Below, piece after piece: positions 1-8,470 of a stretch of 55,693 bases of DNA. Location: contig JAGYLP010000012.1 in assembly GCA_018401015.1 (NCBI GenBank), forward strand, positions 1 to 55,693, written 5' to 3'. Every line of letters begins with the position of its first letter. Within the stretch, counting starts at the first letter, position 1. The position numbers and the translations under genes are program-made. This DNA comes from Bacteroidales bacterium. Lineage in GTDB: Bacteria > Bacteroidota > Bacteroidia > Bacteroidales > M50B96. The notes below the pieces were generated by a model. The model saw only the letters and a list, made by a program, of their open reading frames with translations. It ran no database searches and was not told where the DNA came from.

Positions 1-376
1 CAACGGTGGAACAGATGGTTCGATCGATGTAAGTGTTTCCGGCGGAACAGCTCCTTACACTTTCGTTTGGACGAATAACGAAACCAGCGAAGATCTATCC
101 ACCTTAGCTGCTGGAACTTATTCTCTTACGGTGACCGATGCCAACAACTGCGTCTTCACAGCCAGCTACGAAATCACCGAACCTGCCGCCTTGATCGCTT
201 CTGCCGATGTGCTGAACGTATTGTGCAACGGCGGAACGGATGGTTCGATCGATGTAAGTGTTTCCGGCGGAACAGCACCGTATGCTTTTGTTTGGTCGAA
301 TAACGAAACCAGCGAAGATGTATCAGCCTTAAGTGCAGGAACTTATTCTCTTACGGTGACCGACGCCAACAACTGC
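1..376 (+). repeat. Near-identical 225-bp tandem coding repeats
   Basis: Bases 1-151 and 226-376 match almost perfectly at DNA level, including long identical runs such as the one beginning at 14 and 239. The period is 225 bp, or 75 codons. Later repeat units in the same gene are much more diverged. High DNA identity suggests recent duplication or gene conversion within the adhesin repeat region. The array continues beyond the left edge. Confidence 0.85.
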
Positions 377-2854
377 GAATATCTGTTTGATTATGACGTT
401 GAAGAGCCCGATATGCTCGTGGCTACTTATACCAGCCTACCGGTATCTTGTTTTGGAGGAATCGATGGAAGCATCGATGTAATGGTGAATGGAGGAACTC
501 AGCCTTATGCTTACTCATGGTCCAATGGAGAAACATCGGAGGATCTGAATTCTTTGAGTGCTAGTGTATATGAATTAAGTGTAGTTGATATAAATGGCTG
601 TTCAACCTTGTTAGCCATTTCCGTGGAGGAACCAACTGCCTTGTCGGCACAAGAAACCATAGAAATGATTTCTTGCTTTGGATTGACCGACGGATCTATT
701 TCGATACAGGCTACCGGAGGGATTGCACCTTATTTTATTAGTTGGAATACGGGTTCAAGCAATTTCAGTCTGGAAAGTTTAGAGGCAGGAAACTACACTT
801 ACACCTTGACTGATGCGAATGGTTGTAGTGTTGAAAATGCGTTGCTCGTTGAAGAGCCCGCGTTGTTAAGTATGAATGTGATTCAGGAAAATGTGAGTTG
901 CTTTGGTGCTGCCGATGGATTTATCTCCTTGAGTGGTCAGGGAGGAACAGCTCCTTATTTCTATGTTTGGAATAATGGTTTGAATGTGAACGAACGTTCA
1001 AACTTAAATCCCGGGAATTACTCAGCCACAGTTACCGATTCAAATGGTTGTATTTATAGTGTGGCGGTAAGTCTTACTCAGCCAGCCAATATTCAGATTA
1101 CAAGCGATGTTACTCCTGTAAGTGTATTTGGTGGAAGCGATGGTTCTATTAGTGTCAGTGTATCAGGCGGTGTATCGCCCTATAGCTACTTCTGGTCGAA
1201 TAGTGCTACAACGGCTGGTATTGATCAACTGACAGCAGGAATTTACACCTTAACTGTAATTGATGCTGTGAGTTGTGAGAAAGAAATTTCGGTCGAAGTA
1301 TCGGAACCAACCGGAGCTCCTGATTGGGTGGTTGAGAACACTGGTTTGATTCATCAAATGATTGTTCCATCCGGAATACCTGTCTCGATTGATGGAGTAT
1401 CCTTAGTGAACGGCGATTATCTAGGAGTTTTCTATGAAGAGCAAGGAACATGGTTTTGTGGAGGTTTTATTCAGTATCAAACTGCTCAGACCGATACTTT
1501 CCCCATTTATGGTGCTCAGTCTGGCTTGAACAATGGATTTGAGGAAAACGAAGCTTTTGTTTGGAAGGTTTGGAAGTTAGCCGAAGACGCTGAATATTTT
1601 GTAGCAGCTGAATATGCAGCGATTAATATGCCCGATATTACCCATCAGGGCGAGTTTGCAGTTGGTGGTATATCTGCCTTACAATCGATTAGCACCAATT
1701 TCCAATCGACCTTGAGTTTTACTTTACTTTCGAATTGGAACATTGTTTCTATTAATGTTTTACCGCAAGACTTTAGTTTGCCTTACGTATTATCATCGGT
1801 TGCATCGAACATCGAATTGATGAAAGATGAAACAGGTGCTGTTTACTGGCCGGCCTTCTCTATTAATTTCATTGGTGAGTGGGAGTTAGAAGAAGGTTAT
1901 CAGTTGAAAATGATCCAAAGTGATGTCTTTACATTGACTGGTTCGGTATTTAACCCGGATACACTCGATATATCGATTCCGACAGGTTGGAGCATGATTT
2001 CCTACCCGCGTCTGGAGCCGGCACCCATCGCCGATATGCTGCAGCCAATAGCTTCGGATATCATTATAGTTAAGAACCAACTTGGTTTGGTCTATTGGCC
2101 AAGCTTCAACCTGGACAATATTGGCAATATGATTCCCGGTCAAGGTTATCAAATTAATTGTTCAGCATCCAACGTGATTCAATTCCCTGCGAATGATGAA
2201 TTATTTGCTAAAAGCTATGTGCATCAGCCTCTATTTGAGATTCTCGCAGAGCCTGTTCGCACCGATGGCAACATGACCCTTGCTATTGAGCGCGATGCCT
2301 GGGAGATTCATCCTTCTATTGGTGCTGAAATAGCTGTTGTCGATCCTCAGGGTGTACTTGTTGGTCGTGCCAAATTTGATGGTGAAACCTTGGCTTTTCC
2401 TGTTTGGGGCGACGATGAGACCAGTTCTGAGAAAGATGGCTTGTATGCCGGAGAAAGCTTTCACCTGGAAGTATATGAATCCAATCATGCTGAGCCTTTA
2501 ATCTATTTCATCCAGGATTGGAAGGAAGGAAATGGTACTTATCGGACCAATTCTATTCAGATTGCCTCTTTGGTAACAAAGCAAAGCAACGAAGCATTTG
2601 AGGTGTCTGTTAGTGCCTATCCAAATCCGGCTAGCCACGTGGTTCAGTTGGAGGTAAGCTTGAATGAAGCTACCCATTGTCAGATTCGTTTGCTCAATGC
2701 CATTGGAGCTGAAGTGATGTCGGTTTGGAATGGTGAAATAAGCTCAGAATCGCACGTATTTACGGTTGATGTTAGTCAATTAGAAGCCGGTATGTATTTC
2801 TATCAAGTTCAAACCGAGCGTGAAAAACTCGTGCGACCCTTAATGGTAGAATAG
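2..2854 (+). CDS. SprB-repeat adhesin-like surface protein with T9SS sorting domain (5' truncated)
   Basis: The reading frame is open from the left edge, so the true start lies outside the window; the first internal start codon (GTG at 131) falls inside a repeat and is not the start. The first 430 or so residues are about six SprB-type repeats of roughly 75 residues, each with a CxGGxDGSI core, an APYxxxWS segment and an LTVTDxNxC end. A middle region without repeats follows. The last 75 or so residues form a T9SS type A sorting domain, with a YPNPAS start and a GMYFYQVQ segment. By family knowledge such proteins cross the outer membrane through the type IX system and stay on the surface or are released; SprB itself is the gliding adhesin. 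The adhesin role here is inferred. A strong terminator follows. Confidence 0.9.
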   Translation, partial: NGGTDGSIDVSVSGGTAPYTFVWTNNETSEDLSTLAAGTYSLTVTDANNCVFTASYEITEPAALIASADVLNVLCNGGTDGSIDVSVSGGTAPYAFVWSNNETSEDVSALSAGTYSLTVTDANNCEYLFDYDVEEPDMLVATYTSLPVSCFGGIDGSIDVMVNGGTQPYAYSWSNGETSEDLNSLSASVYELSVVDINGCSTLLAISVEEPTALSAQETIEMISCFGLTDGSISIQATGGIAPYFISWNTGSSNFSLESLEAGNYTYTLTDANGCSVENALLVEEPALLSMNVIQENVSCFGAADGFISLSGQGGTAPYFYVWNNGLNVNERSNLNPGNYSATVTDSNGCIYSVAVSLTQPANIQITSDVTPVSVFGGSDGSISVSVSGGVSPYSYFWSNSATTAGIDQLTAGIYTLTVIDAVSCEKEISVEVSEPTGAPDWVVENTGLIHQMIVPSGIPVSIDGVSLVNGDYLGVFYEEQGTWFCGGFIQYQTAQTDTFPIYGAQSGLNNGFEENEAFVWKVWKLAEDAEYFVAAEYAAINMPDITHQGEFAVGGISALQSISTNFQSTLSFTLLSNWNIVSINVLPQDFSLPYVLSSVASNIELMKDETGAVYWPAFSINFIGEWELEEGYQLKMIQSDVFTLTGSVFNPDTLDISIPTGWSMISYPRLEPAPIADMLQPIASDIIIVKNQLGLVYWPSFNLDNIGNMIPGQGYQINCSASNVIQFPANDELFAKSYVHQPLFEILAEPVRTDGNMTLAIERDAWEIHPSIGAEIAVVDPQGVLVGRAKFDGETLAFPVWGDDETSSEKDGLYAGESFHLEVYESNHAEPLIYFIQDWKEGNGTYRTNSIQIASLVTKQSNEAFEVSVSAYPNPASHVVQLEVSLNEATHCQIRLLNAIGAEVMSVWNGEISSESHVFTVDVSQLEAGMYFYQVQTEREKLVRPLMVE

Positions 2855-2882
2855 TTTTTTATTAACTAAATTGACTTAAAAG

Positions 2883-2920
2883 AAAGCAGCAAAATCATTC
2901 GATTCTGCTGCTTTTTTTTT
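2883..2920 (+). terminator. Rho-independent terminator after the SprB-repeat gene
   Basis: AAAGCAGCA (2883-2891) pairs with TGCTGCTTT (2906-2914). An inner AATC/GATT pairing extends the stem, and a run of T reaches 2920. It lies 29 bases after the stop codon at 2854. Confidence 0.9.
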
Positions 2921-2942
2921 GTAGAAAAATAATTCGGAATAG

Positions 2943-2976
2943 GCGCAAGTTCTTAAGGAGTTAGTTGTCCAATAAA
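2943..2976 (+). promoter_or_regulatory. ECF-type promoter-like element, copy 1 (before the sigma factor gene)
   Basis: GCGCAAGTT (2943-2951), a 14-base spacer, then TGTC (2966-2969) followed by an ATAAA tail. The same arrangement recurs at 3553-3586 with identical spacing. The GCAAG-like upstream box and TGTC-like downstream box resemble ECF sigma promoters, so autoregulation is the natural guess. The downstream box overlaps the TTG at 2965, which argues against TTG as start codon and for the ATG at 2989. Confidence 0.55.
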
Positions 2977-2988
2977 AGAGTTAAAATA

Positions 2989-3537
2989 ATGTGTGTGGAC
3001 AAAAAAGAGATTGAATTATTTAATCAGCGCGATCCTCGGTTCTTTCGGGAATTAGTCGATCGGTACCAGGTGAGCATTTTGAATGTTTGTTTGGCTTATA
3101 CGCATAATCGCGATGAGGCAAGCGACTTGACTCAAGAAGTGTTTATTCAGGCTTTTCGTTCGGCCTCTGAATTTAGGGGCGACTCAAGCATTAAAACCTG
3201 GTTGACCCGGATAGCTATTCATAAGAGCTTGAACTTTCTTCGTAAATCGAAACGCATCACAAGCACTGAGCTCAACGAAGCAAATCATTCTTCCTTCTCA
3301 TCCGATTCAAGCGATATACAATTATTACAATCCGAGCAAAAGAAGTGGTTTTATCGGGCACTCGACGCTTTGCCTGAAAAGCAACGCGAAGCATTTATCC
3401 TACATAAATTGGAAGAAAACTCGTATCAGGAGGTAGCCGAGATTATGGGAACGAGTGTTTCTGCGGTTGAGTCCTTAATGCATCGTGCAAAAGTTAATTT
3501 ACGAGCCTTACTTGAAAAAGTTGTAGATCGAGGATAA
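2989..3537 (+). CDS. RNA polymerase sigma-70 factor, ECF subfamily
   Basis: A 182-residue ECF sigma factor. Region 2 covers about residues 15-85 and includes the DLTQEVFIQAF core recognition segment. Region 4 covers about 120-175, with LPEKQREAFILHKLEE and a helix-turn-helix ending in SVSAVESLMHRAK. It would direct RNA polymerase to a small regulon when released from its anti-sigma factor. I chose the ATG at 2989; a TTG at 2965 would add eight residues but lies on a promoter-like box. The next genes are a putative anti-sigma factor and a Spy/CpxP-like protein, a common arrangement in envelope or metal stress modules. Target genes are unknown, though the duplicated element suggests it controls its own cluster. 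Confidence 0.93.
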   Translation: MCVDKKEIELFNQRDPRFFRELVDRYQVSILNVCLAYTHNRDEASDLTQEVFIQAFRSASEFRGDSSIKTWLTRIAIHKSLNFLRKSKRITSTELNEANHSSFSSDSSDIQLLQSEQKKWFYRALDALPEKQREAFILHKLEENSYQEVAEIMGTSVSAVESLMHRAKVNLRALLEKVVDRG

Positions 3538-3552
3538 AAAAATGGTTATCCC

Positions 3553-3586
3553 GCGCAAGTTTTTAAAAAAAGCAGTGTCAGATAAA
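3553..3586 (+). promoter_or_regulatory. ECF-type promoter-like element, copy 2 (before the anti-sigma gene)
   Basis: GCGCAAGTT (3553-3561), a 14-base spacer, TGTC (3576-3579) and an ATAAA tail, matching the element at 2943 box for box. It sits between the sigma stop (3537) and the anti-sigma ATG (3642). This would give the anti-sigma and following genes their own sigma-dependent promoter. Confidence 0.55.
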
Positions 3587-3641
3587 CAGATGCGCCGCTA
3601 CAAAGAGTTAATCGCATCAGCAAGCAAGAAAAGATGAAACG

Positions 3642-4112
3642 ATGAAATGCAGTGAAGTAAAATATCAGCTAATAGAGGGATGGGAATCCTTATCTGAACA
3701 GAGTAAGCAGCACTTAGAGCTTCATTTAGATCGTTGCTCTGAGTGCGCTTCTTTCGCCCAAAAAATGAATTCCTTTTATCAGTTTCATGCAAGGGAACGA
3801 GTCCAGGAGCTTATCCCGGGTTTAACCGAACAAATTATGGCCGAAGTAGCCCAAATAAGCGTTGAAGAAAACAAGCAATTTTCAGTGGGTTCTGAGCTAT
3901 CGGTTGAATCGGCCAAAAAACCAATTAAGCTGTTTCAGTATTTTCCCTATGCGGCAGCAGTGGTACTCGGCATTGGATTAAGTTGGCTCATAAGCATGGG
4001 GCTAGGACCTGTTACGGTTTCTGACTCCGATTCGGATTTATTACAATCCTATTTGAGTGTGACGGAAACTCACTTCGAGTGCATCGACGAAACCATTTTC
4101 GAAGGCTTATAA
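3642..4112 (+). CDS. Putative zinc-finger anti-sigma factor
   Basis: A 156-residue protein. Its N-terminal 45 or so residues contain the HxxxCxxC signature (HLDRCSEC, about residues 28-35) of zinc-binding anti-sigma domains (zf-HC2/ZAS). A single hydrophobic segment at about 102-120 (YAAAVVLGIGLSWLISMGL) probably anchors it in the inner membrane with a short periplasmic tail. By family knowledge it holds the ECF factor inactive until an envelope signal triggers its release. The gene lies 104 bases after the sigma gene and has its own promoter-like element. The C-terminal part resembles nothing I recognise. The role rests on the motif and the gene order. Confidence 0.8.
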   Translation: MKCSEVKYQLIEGWESLSEQSKQHLELHLDRCSECASFAQKMNSFYQFHARERVQELIPGLTEQIMAEVAQISVEENKQFSVGSELSVESAKKPIKLFQYFPYAAAVVLGIGLSWLISMGLGPVTVSDSDSDLLQSYLSVTETHFECIDETIFEGL

Positions 4113-4150
4113 AAGCAAAGCATTGAACCAAACCAACCAAACTAAATAAA

Positions 4151-4678
4151 ATGGAAACTTCTAGTACTAATCGGTGGCTTTATTGGATTATAATCTTCCT
4201 GATAGTCACAAACTTATCAACTATTGTGTTGATGTCGCAGCGGAAAGAGCCCATTCCGCCGGGAATTCGCGACAGAGCTCCTATGGAGCAGGGCGATGAA
4301 CAATTGATGAGCCGTGCGCTTCACCGCCGTTTAGGCCTGAGCGATGAGCAGATTGAAAAGGTTAAACCTTTTACCCAAGAGTACAGGGAGCAAGTGCATG
4401 AAATTAAACTTGCATTGAAAGAAGAGCGGGTAAAAATGTTCGATTTGCTAAACGCCAATCCAGTGAATGATAGTGAGCTGGAGTCTGCCACTCAAAGGAT
4501 TGGCAAGCTGCATACACAACTCAAACAAAAAACGGCACGCTACTACCTTGAATTAAAGGCTGAATTAACGCCCAAACAACAAGAGGAATTAGCGTACATG
4601 TTCGACAGGATGGCTCAAAATCAACCCTTCGAACCACGATCCGAAGGTCGGTTCCGGCATCGGAGAGGCAGACCATAA
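4151..4678 (+). CDS. Spy/CpxP-like periplasmic heavy-metal sensor family protein
   Basis: A 175-residue protein with one N-terminal membrane segment (about residues 9-29) followed by a helical, charged periplasmic domain. The region LGLSDEQIEKVKPF and a later LTPKQQEEL match the LTxxQ-type repeats of the Spy/CpxP/CnrX group. Members act as periplasmic chaperones or metal sensors and often regulate a nearby ECF or two-component system. The tail is Arg-rich (RFRHRRGRP). It follows the anti-sigma gene by 38 bases, so the three genes probably form one regulatory unit. The signal could be metal or misfolded protein; the sequence does not decide. Confidence 0.8.
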   Translation: METSSTNRWLYWIIIFLIVTNLSTIVLMSQRKEPIPPGIRDRAPMEQGDEQLMSRALHRRLGLSDEQIEKVKPFTQEYREQVHEIKLALKEERVKMFDLLNANPVNDSELESATQRIGKLHTQLKQKTARYYLELKAELTPKQQEELAYMFDRMAQNQPFEPRSEGRFRHRRGRP

Positions 4679-4772
4679 TCAGTAACAGGATCTTTCGGAA
4701 TTTCAAAAAACTTAGGACACAGTGTCAACCCAAATAGTTCATTTAATTCAAACCAATTCAAAATCAACAACT

Positions 4773-5621
4773 ATGAGAAAAATTCAAATTTGGCTATCTG
4801 CCACAGCAATCTTGTTCGCTTTAAGCGCATGCGACGAAAATGCGAACGAATCTCCGATCCTGACTACTGAAATTCCGGAATTCTCCGTTAAATCTGTTCA
4901 AACGACTTTTGTTCCAACCGATTCCTTATCGACCGATGAACAAGCTGGTTTGTATTTAATGCGCGAAGAAGAATTAGTTGCAAGAGATTTATATGCAGCT
5001 TTTTATGCTGATTTTAATCTCCCAATCTTTAATCGCATATCAGAATCGGAAGATCGTCATACAACCGCCATTTTGGCTCTGATCGATTTCTATCAGTTAC
5101 TCGACCCGGCAACCGGTATTGCAGGTGAGTATAACAATGCCGATTTACAAACACTTTACAACGATTTATATGCCGATGGATCTGTTGGATTGGTCGAAGC
5201 TCTGACCGTTGGAGCTTTGGTTGAAGAGGTCGATATCCTCGATTTGGAGGAATTAATGCTTGCCACTACCAATGAAAACTTACTGGTTGTGTATGATAAC
5301 CTTCTTAGTGGTTCAAAAAATCACCTCAAAGCCTTTGCAAAACAACTGGCGAATAATGGTGTAACCTATGTTCCTGTTGTATTAGACCAACTTGCCTACG
5401 ATGAAATTTTAAGCACTCCTCACCACACCAGCACTCCCGATTGTCTTGGATTAGGCGATGGCACACCTAACGGACCGGGTTATGGTAATGGTCAAGGTAA
5501 CGGACCAGGCAATGGTCAAGGTAATGGCCAAGGAAACGGCCCTGGTAATGGAATGGGTAATGGTCCGGGTCATGGAAATGGCGATGGCGTTTGCGATAGC
5601 ACGGCTGTAGCTGGCTCCTAA
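4773..5621 (+). CDS. DUF2202 (ferritin-like) lipoprotein with Gly/Asn-rich tail
   Basis: About 282 residues. An upstream in-frame start at 4722 exists, but the ATG at 4773 gives a clean lipoprotein signal (hydrophobic stretch, then LSAC), so I chose it. The next part (about residues 50-210) matches DUF2202: LYLMREEELVARDLY, then SEDRHTTAI, then paired helices, a ferritin-like fold whose Glu/His pattern could hold metal. The C-terminal 45 or so residues are a GN/GP/GQ low-complexity tract encoded by imperfect DNA repeats (about 5470-5590). It follows the Spy-like gene by about 95 bases and could be a target of the ECF factor. Its biochemical function is unknown. Confidence 0.8.
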   Translation: MRKIQIWLSATAILFALSACDENANESPILTTEIPEFSVKSVQTTFVPTDSLSTDEQAGLYLMREEELVARDLYAAFYADFNLPIFNRISESEDRHTTAILALIDFYQLLDPATGIAGEYNNADLQTLYNDLYADGSVGLVEALTVGALVEEVDILDLEELMLATTNENLLVVYDNLLSGSKNHLKAFAKQLANNGVTYVPVVLDQLAYDEILSTPHHTSTPDCLGLGDGTPNGPGYGNGQGNGPGNGQGNGQGNGPGNGMGNGPGHGNGDGVCDSTAVAGS

Positions 5622-5720
5622 AAAAAAGTAATACGAAACATCAATGTCCACACAAATCAAACTCAACAATTAAGCAATCTTTAATCTCAATCAGAATTAG
5701 TTAGTATGATGTTTCGCGAA

Positions 5721-5748
5721 AGGCGCTCTGAATGGAGCGCCTTTTTTT
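5721..5748 (+). terminator. Rho-independent terminator after the DUF2202 gene
   Basis: AGGCGCTC (5721-5728), a 6-base loop, GAGCGCCT (5735-5742), then a T tract to 5748. It lies 100 bases after the stop and ends the stress cluster. Confidence 0.92.
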
Positions 5749-5749
5749 A

Positions 5750-6212
5750 TGTATTTCAACTGTGGCTGATTATTCTTGCTAATCAATTTGGTGCTCAGGG
5801 CTGGGTCCTTGACTTTTCACTGTTCCCTGTTCCCTTTTCACTTCCGTCGTTTACTTAGAACACCGATGACACGGATTTGACGGATTTGCACAGATTTGAT
5901 TCAAGTCGAAAATCGGATCCAAGTTTAATACTGAAAACGAGCCTTTTCACTTCCAATACACTCCGTTATCGGAATTTCCGCTACGCTCCAATTTTTGGCT
6001 GTTGGCTTTCCGAAAGCGTTCGGGAGGCTGTTGGCTGTTGGCTTTTGGCTCTTGGCTTTTGTTTGGTTCATCTCGCTGACCATTCCTTGAACTAGAATGA
6101 CTGCTTTCGTTCGCCGAGTCGCCACTTCGCCCCGTCGTTTAGTAGAAATACGCAGTGCTGTCGGGAATTTCGCTTTAAAATAGGACAGTATTCCGGTCTA
6201 TCTGGTTGCTTA
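5750..6212. other. Non-coding, low-complexity intergenic region with short repeats
   Basis: No convincing gene lies here; the short open frames are overlapping and low complexity. It holds a repeated CCTTTTCACTTCC (5833-5845 and 5942-5954), a GGATTTGACGGATTTGCACAG-type run with GGATTTG-like units near 5873-5896, and a stretch of alternating TTGGCTG/TTGGCTT units (about 5997-6063). It reads like decayed intergenic repeats between the stress cluster and the convergent S8 protease gene. Confidence 0.6.
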
Positions 6213-7887
6213 TTAAAGCTTTATGACCGGGATGGATTCAAATTTATCGACAAATCGAACTTGGAGGAAATAGACGCCTGGCTTGAGATGATCCAGGGAT
6301 TGAAACTCGTATTCAATAAACGAATTCCTTTCAAATGCCTCAGGAGCAGAAGCAACAATCCGTCCCAGCGGATCGACTAGCTCGATGCGAATGTCTTGAT
6401 TCTGATTTAGAAACAGCTTCAGCCTAAAAGAATGGTTGAAGGGGTTTGGGAAAACGCGAATAAGCGAGTTTTCGCTAATGCCGGATTCGAATTGCTGGGT
6501 TTGAAGCAGCATGTTCGCTCTGGCAAAATCGGGAATTCCATAACCCAATTCATAGTCGGGTTGGTCGTATTGGTGCGCCGATTCTTCGATGGCTTTAAGG
6601 ATTTCCATATTGCTCAAGCTTCGATTGGCTTGCCAAAGACAGGCTTCTCGCTGCACCGGCAATGATTGGCGACGAAAAGGACGTTCCGCTACCAATGGCA
6701 ATGCTCCCATCGTTCGCAGCAATAACTGTGCTGGCTCCCATCGCACATACATTGGGCTTTACTCGACCGTCGTAACTAGGCCCTTTGCCTGAAAAGGCAG
6801 CGTATTCCCCCCATTCATCGACTGCCCCAACGGCTAAAACGCTGTCGCCATCGGCAGGAGCGACGATATAATTCCAAGAACTCATCCCTGTATTGCCGGC
6901 CGAATTAACCACCAACATGCCTTTCGCGGCAGCAATGTCGGAGGCAATGGTGATTCGGGTCGTATTTCCATCCATATCGGCGTAGCTATGATCGGTTGAG
7001 GAATCTTGAAAAAGATTATAACCCAGTGAGGTGTTTAAAATGTCGGCTCCAACGCTGTCGGCAAATTCAGCGGCAGCAATCCAATTATCTTCCTCGACCA
7101 GGTATTCGGTTACAGCATCTTCGCTGCGTAGCAACCAATAATGCGCTTCGGGGGCGGTTCCAATGATTTCGCCGGGAGCATTAGCAGCCATTACCGATAA
7201 CACTTTCATTCCATGGGAGAAATCTTCATAAACACTTTCTTCTTTATCGACAAAATCCCAGGTTCCCAGGATTTGTCCCTGACTTCGGAGACTATCAAAC
7301 ATGGGGATTGTATCGGTATTTAGAAATCCTGCATCGATAACAGCAATGTGTATTCCTGCTCCACGGAAACCGGAATTGTGCAAAATATGACCGTTTAGCA
7401 TTTCAATTTGAGGGAAGGCTATGCCATAATCGTAAAAGTTTTGGGTGTCGAGCTCCACTTTTAGCGAGCTAGGCGCTGGTTCTTCGGGTTCACCGGCTCT
7501 TGTCGACTGGTAACGAAGTACTTTTTGCGTGTTTGCTACAAATGGAAGGGATTGGATTGCTCCTAATACAGCGGGCTCCATTGTTTCGATGGTTATGGCA
7601 TTGAACCATTTCGATCGGGAGTGCAGCTTTACTCCGTAGGAAAGTACGCTGTCGATATAATGCGGGTTAACCGGTAAATCGTTTTCGATCAGGGGGATTT
7701 GCTGATGCATTCGTCGTTCTAGGGCACGTGGCGATAAAAAGTCCTGCGGTTGACTTAGCGAAAAAGGGCTTCCTGCTTTGTCGGTGAACTGGATCCAATA
7801 TTTGTTGGGTGCTGTTTGAGCTACTGCACGAAAGCTTGTTGAAAAAGCCAGGATAAAGAGTAAAAAGAGGAAGATGCCTTTTTTCAT
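6213..7887 (-). pseudogene. S8 subtilisin-like serine protease with T9SS tail, split by a one-base frameshift
   Basis: The first frame (7887 to 6595, 430 residues) has a signal peptide (about 1-24), a propeptide region, and the full S8 triad: Asp near 185 (IAVIDAG), His near 225 (SHGMKV) and Ser near 403 (GTSFSSP). After SPIIAGAA the frame runs into unrelated sequence. Homology resumes one frame over with ACLWQANRSL, then YGIPDFARA, and a T9SS sorting domain (VFPNPFNHSF to the end at 6213). The join is at about 6644-6648 on the plus strand, where one extra base in CTTCT explains the shift; the total span is one base over a multiple of three. There is no homopolymer at the site. It may be a real mutation, a phase variant or an assembly error. 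As read, the protease would lose its sorting tail. Confidence 0.82.
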
Positions 7888-7897
7888 GCGTGTTTTC

Positions 7898-8371
7898 TTA
7901 TTCTTGTTTGTCGGATAGTTCCGATTCGGTATCTAATTCCATTTGAATAATTTCAATGGCTGCTTTTTGTAACAGTTCTAGTCCCGCTTTGTTTCTGTAA
8001 TCGTTCGAATAAACCACTCGATTAATACCCGACTGGATAATCAATTTCGAACATTCCAAACAGGGAAGGGTGGTGACGTAAAGTGTTGCCCCATCGGACG
8101 AATTATTAGACTTGGCCACTTTCGTGATAGCATTTGCCTCGGCATGGAGCACCCACGGGTATGTGGTGAAATCTTCGTCTTCGCACTGATTCTCGAATCC
8201 GCTTGGGGTGCCATTATACCCATCGCTGATGATCATTTTGTTTTTTACGATTAGTGCGCCTACCTTTTTTCGTTTACAGTAACTGTTTTCGGCCCAAATG
8301 GTCGCCATTTCAAGATAACGACGATCGAACTGAGCTTGTTTGTCTTTATAAGGATGATTTTTATTTTTCAT
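7898..8371 (-). CDS. dCMP/cytidine deaminase-like zinc enzyme (ComEB-type)
   Basis: A 157-residue member of the cytidine/deoxycytidylate deaminase family. Zinc and catalytic motifs are intact: HAEAN at about residues 85-89 and PCLEC at about 103-107. The early KRKKVGALIV and NGTPSGF segments fit dCMP deaminases, which convert dCMP to dUMP for dTTP synthesis; ComEB proteins have the same fold. It ends ten bases before the S8 protease start, so the two are probably co-transcribed, without an obvious functional link. The acidic C-terminus (DTESELSDKQE) is ordinary for the group. Confidence 0.88.
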   Translation of the reverse strand: MKNKNHPYKDKQAQFDRRYLEMATIWAENSYCKRKKVGALIVKNKMIISDGYNGTPSGFENQCEDEDFTTYPWVLHAEANAITKVAKSNNSSDGATLYVTTLPCLECSKLIIQSGINRVVYSNDYRNKAGLELLQKAAIEIIQMELDTESELSDKQE

Positions 8372-8470
8372 CTGTATGCAATTTTATTTATAAAGGTCTG
8401 ATGGAATCCCCATCATCTATTCATCGTGGTTGGTGGGATTAATTAGTTGTAGGTGTATTTCATAAGCTTC

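Noticed and set aside
131-2854. GTG at 131 as the start of the SprB-repeat protein
   Set aside because: The frame is open to the window edge and the GTG falls inside a repeat unit that is also present upstream of it.
3542-3637. A 31-codon basic open frame between sigma and anti-sigma genes
   Set aside because: It runs straight over the second promoter-like element and has no recognisable features, so it is more likely a chance frame.
5877-6125. Short opposing open frames in the 5.75-6.2 kb intergenic region
   Set aside because: They overlap on both strands in low-complexity sequence and show no protein-like pattern.
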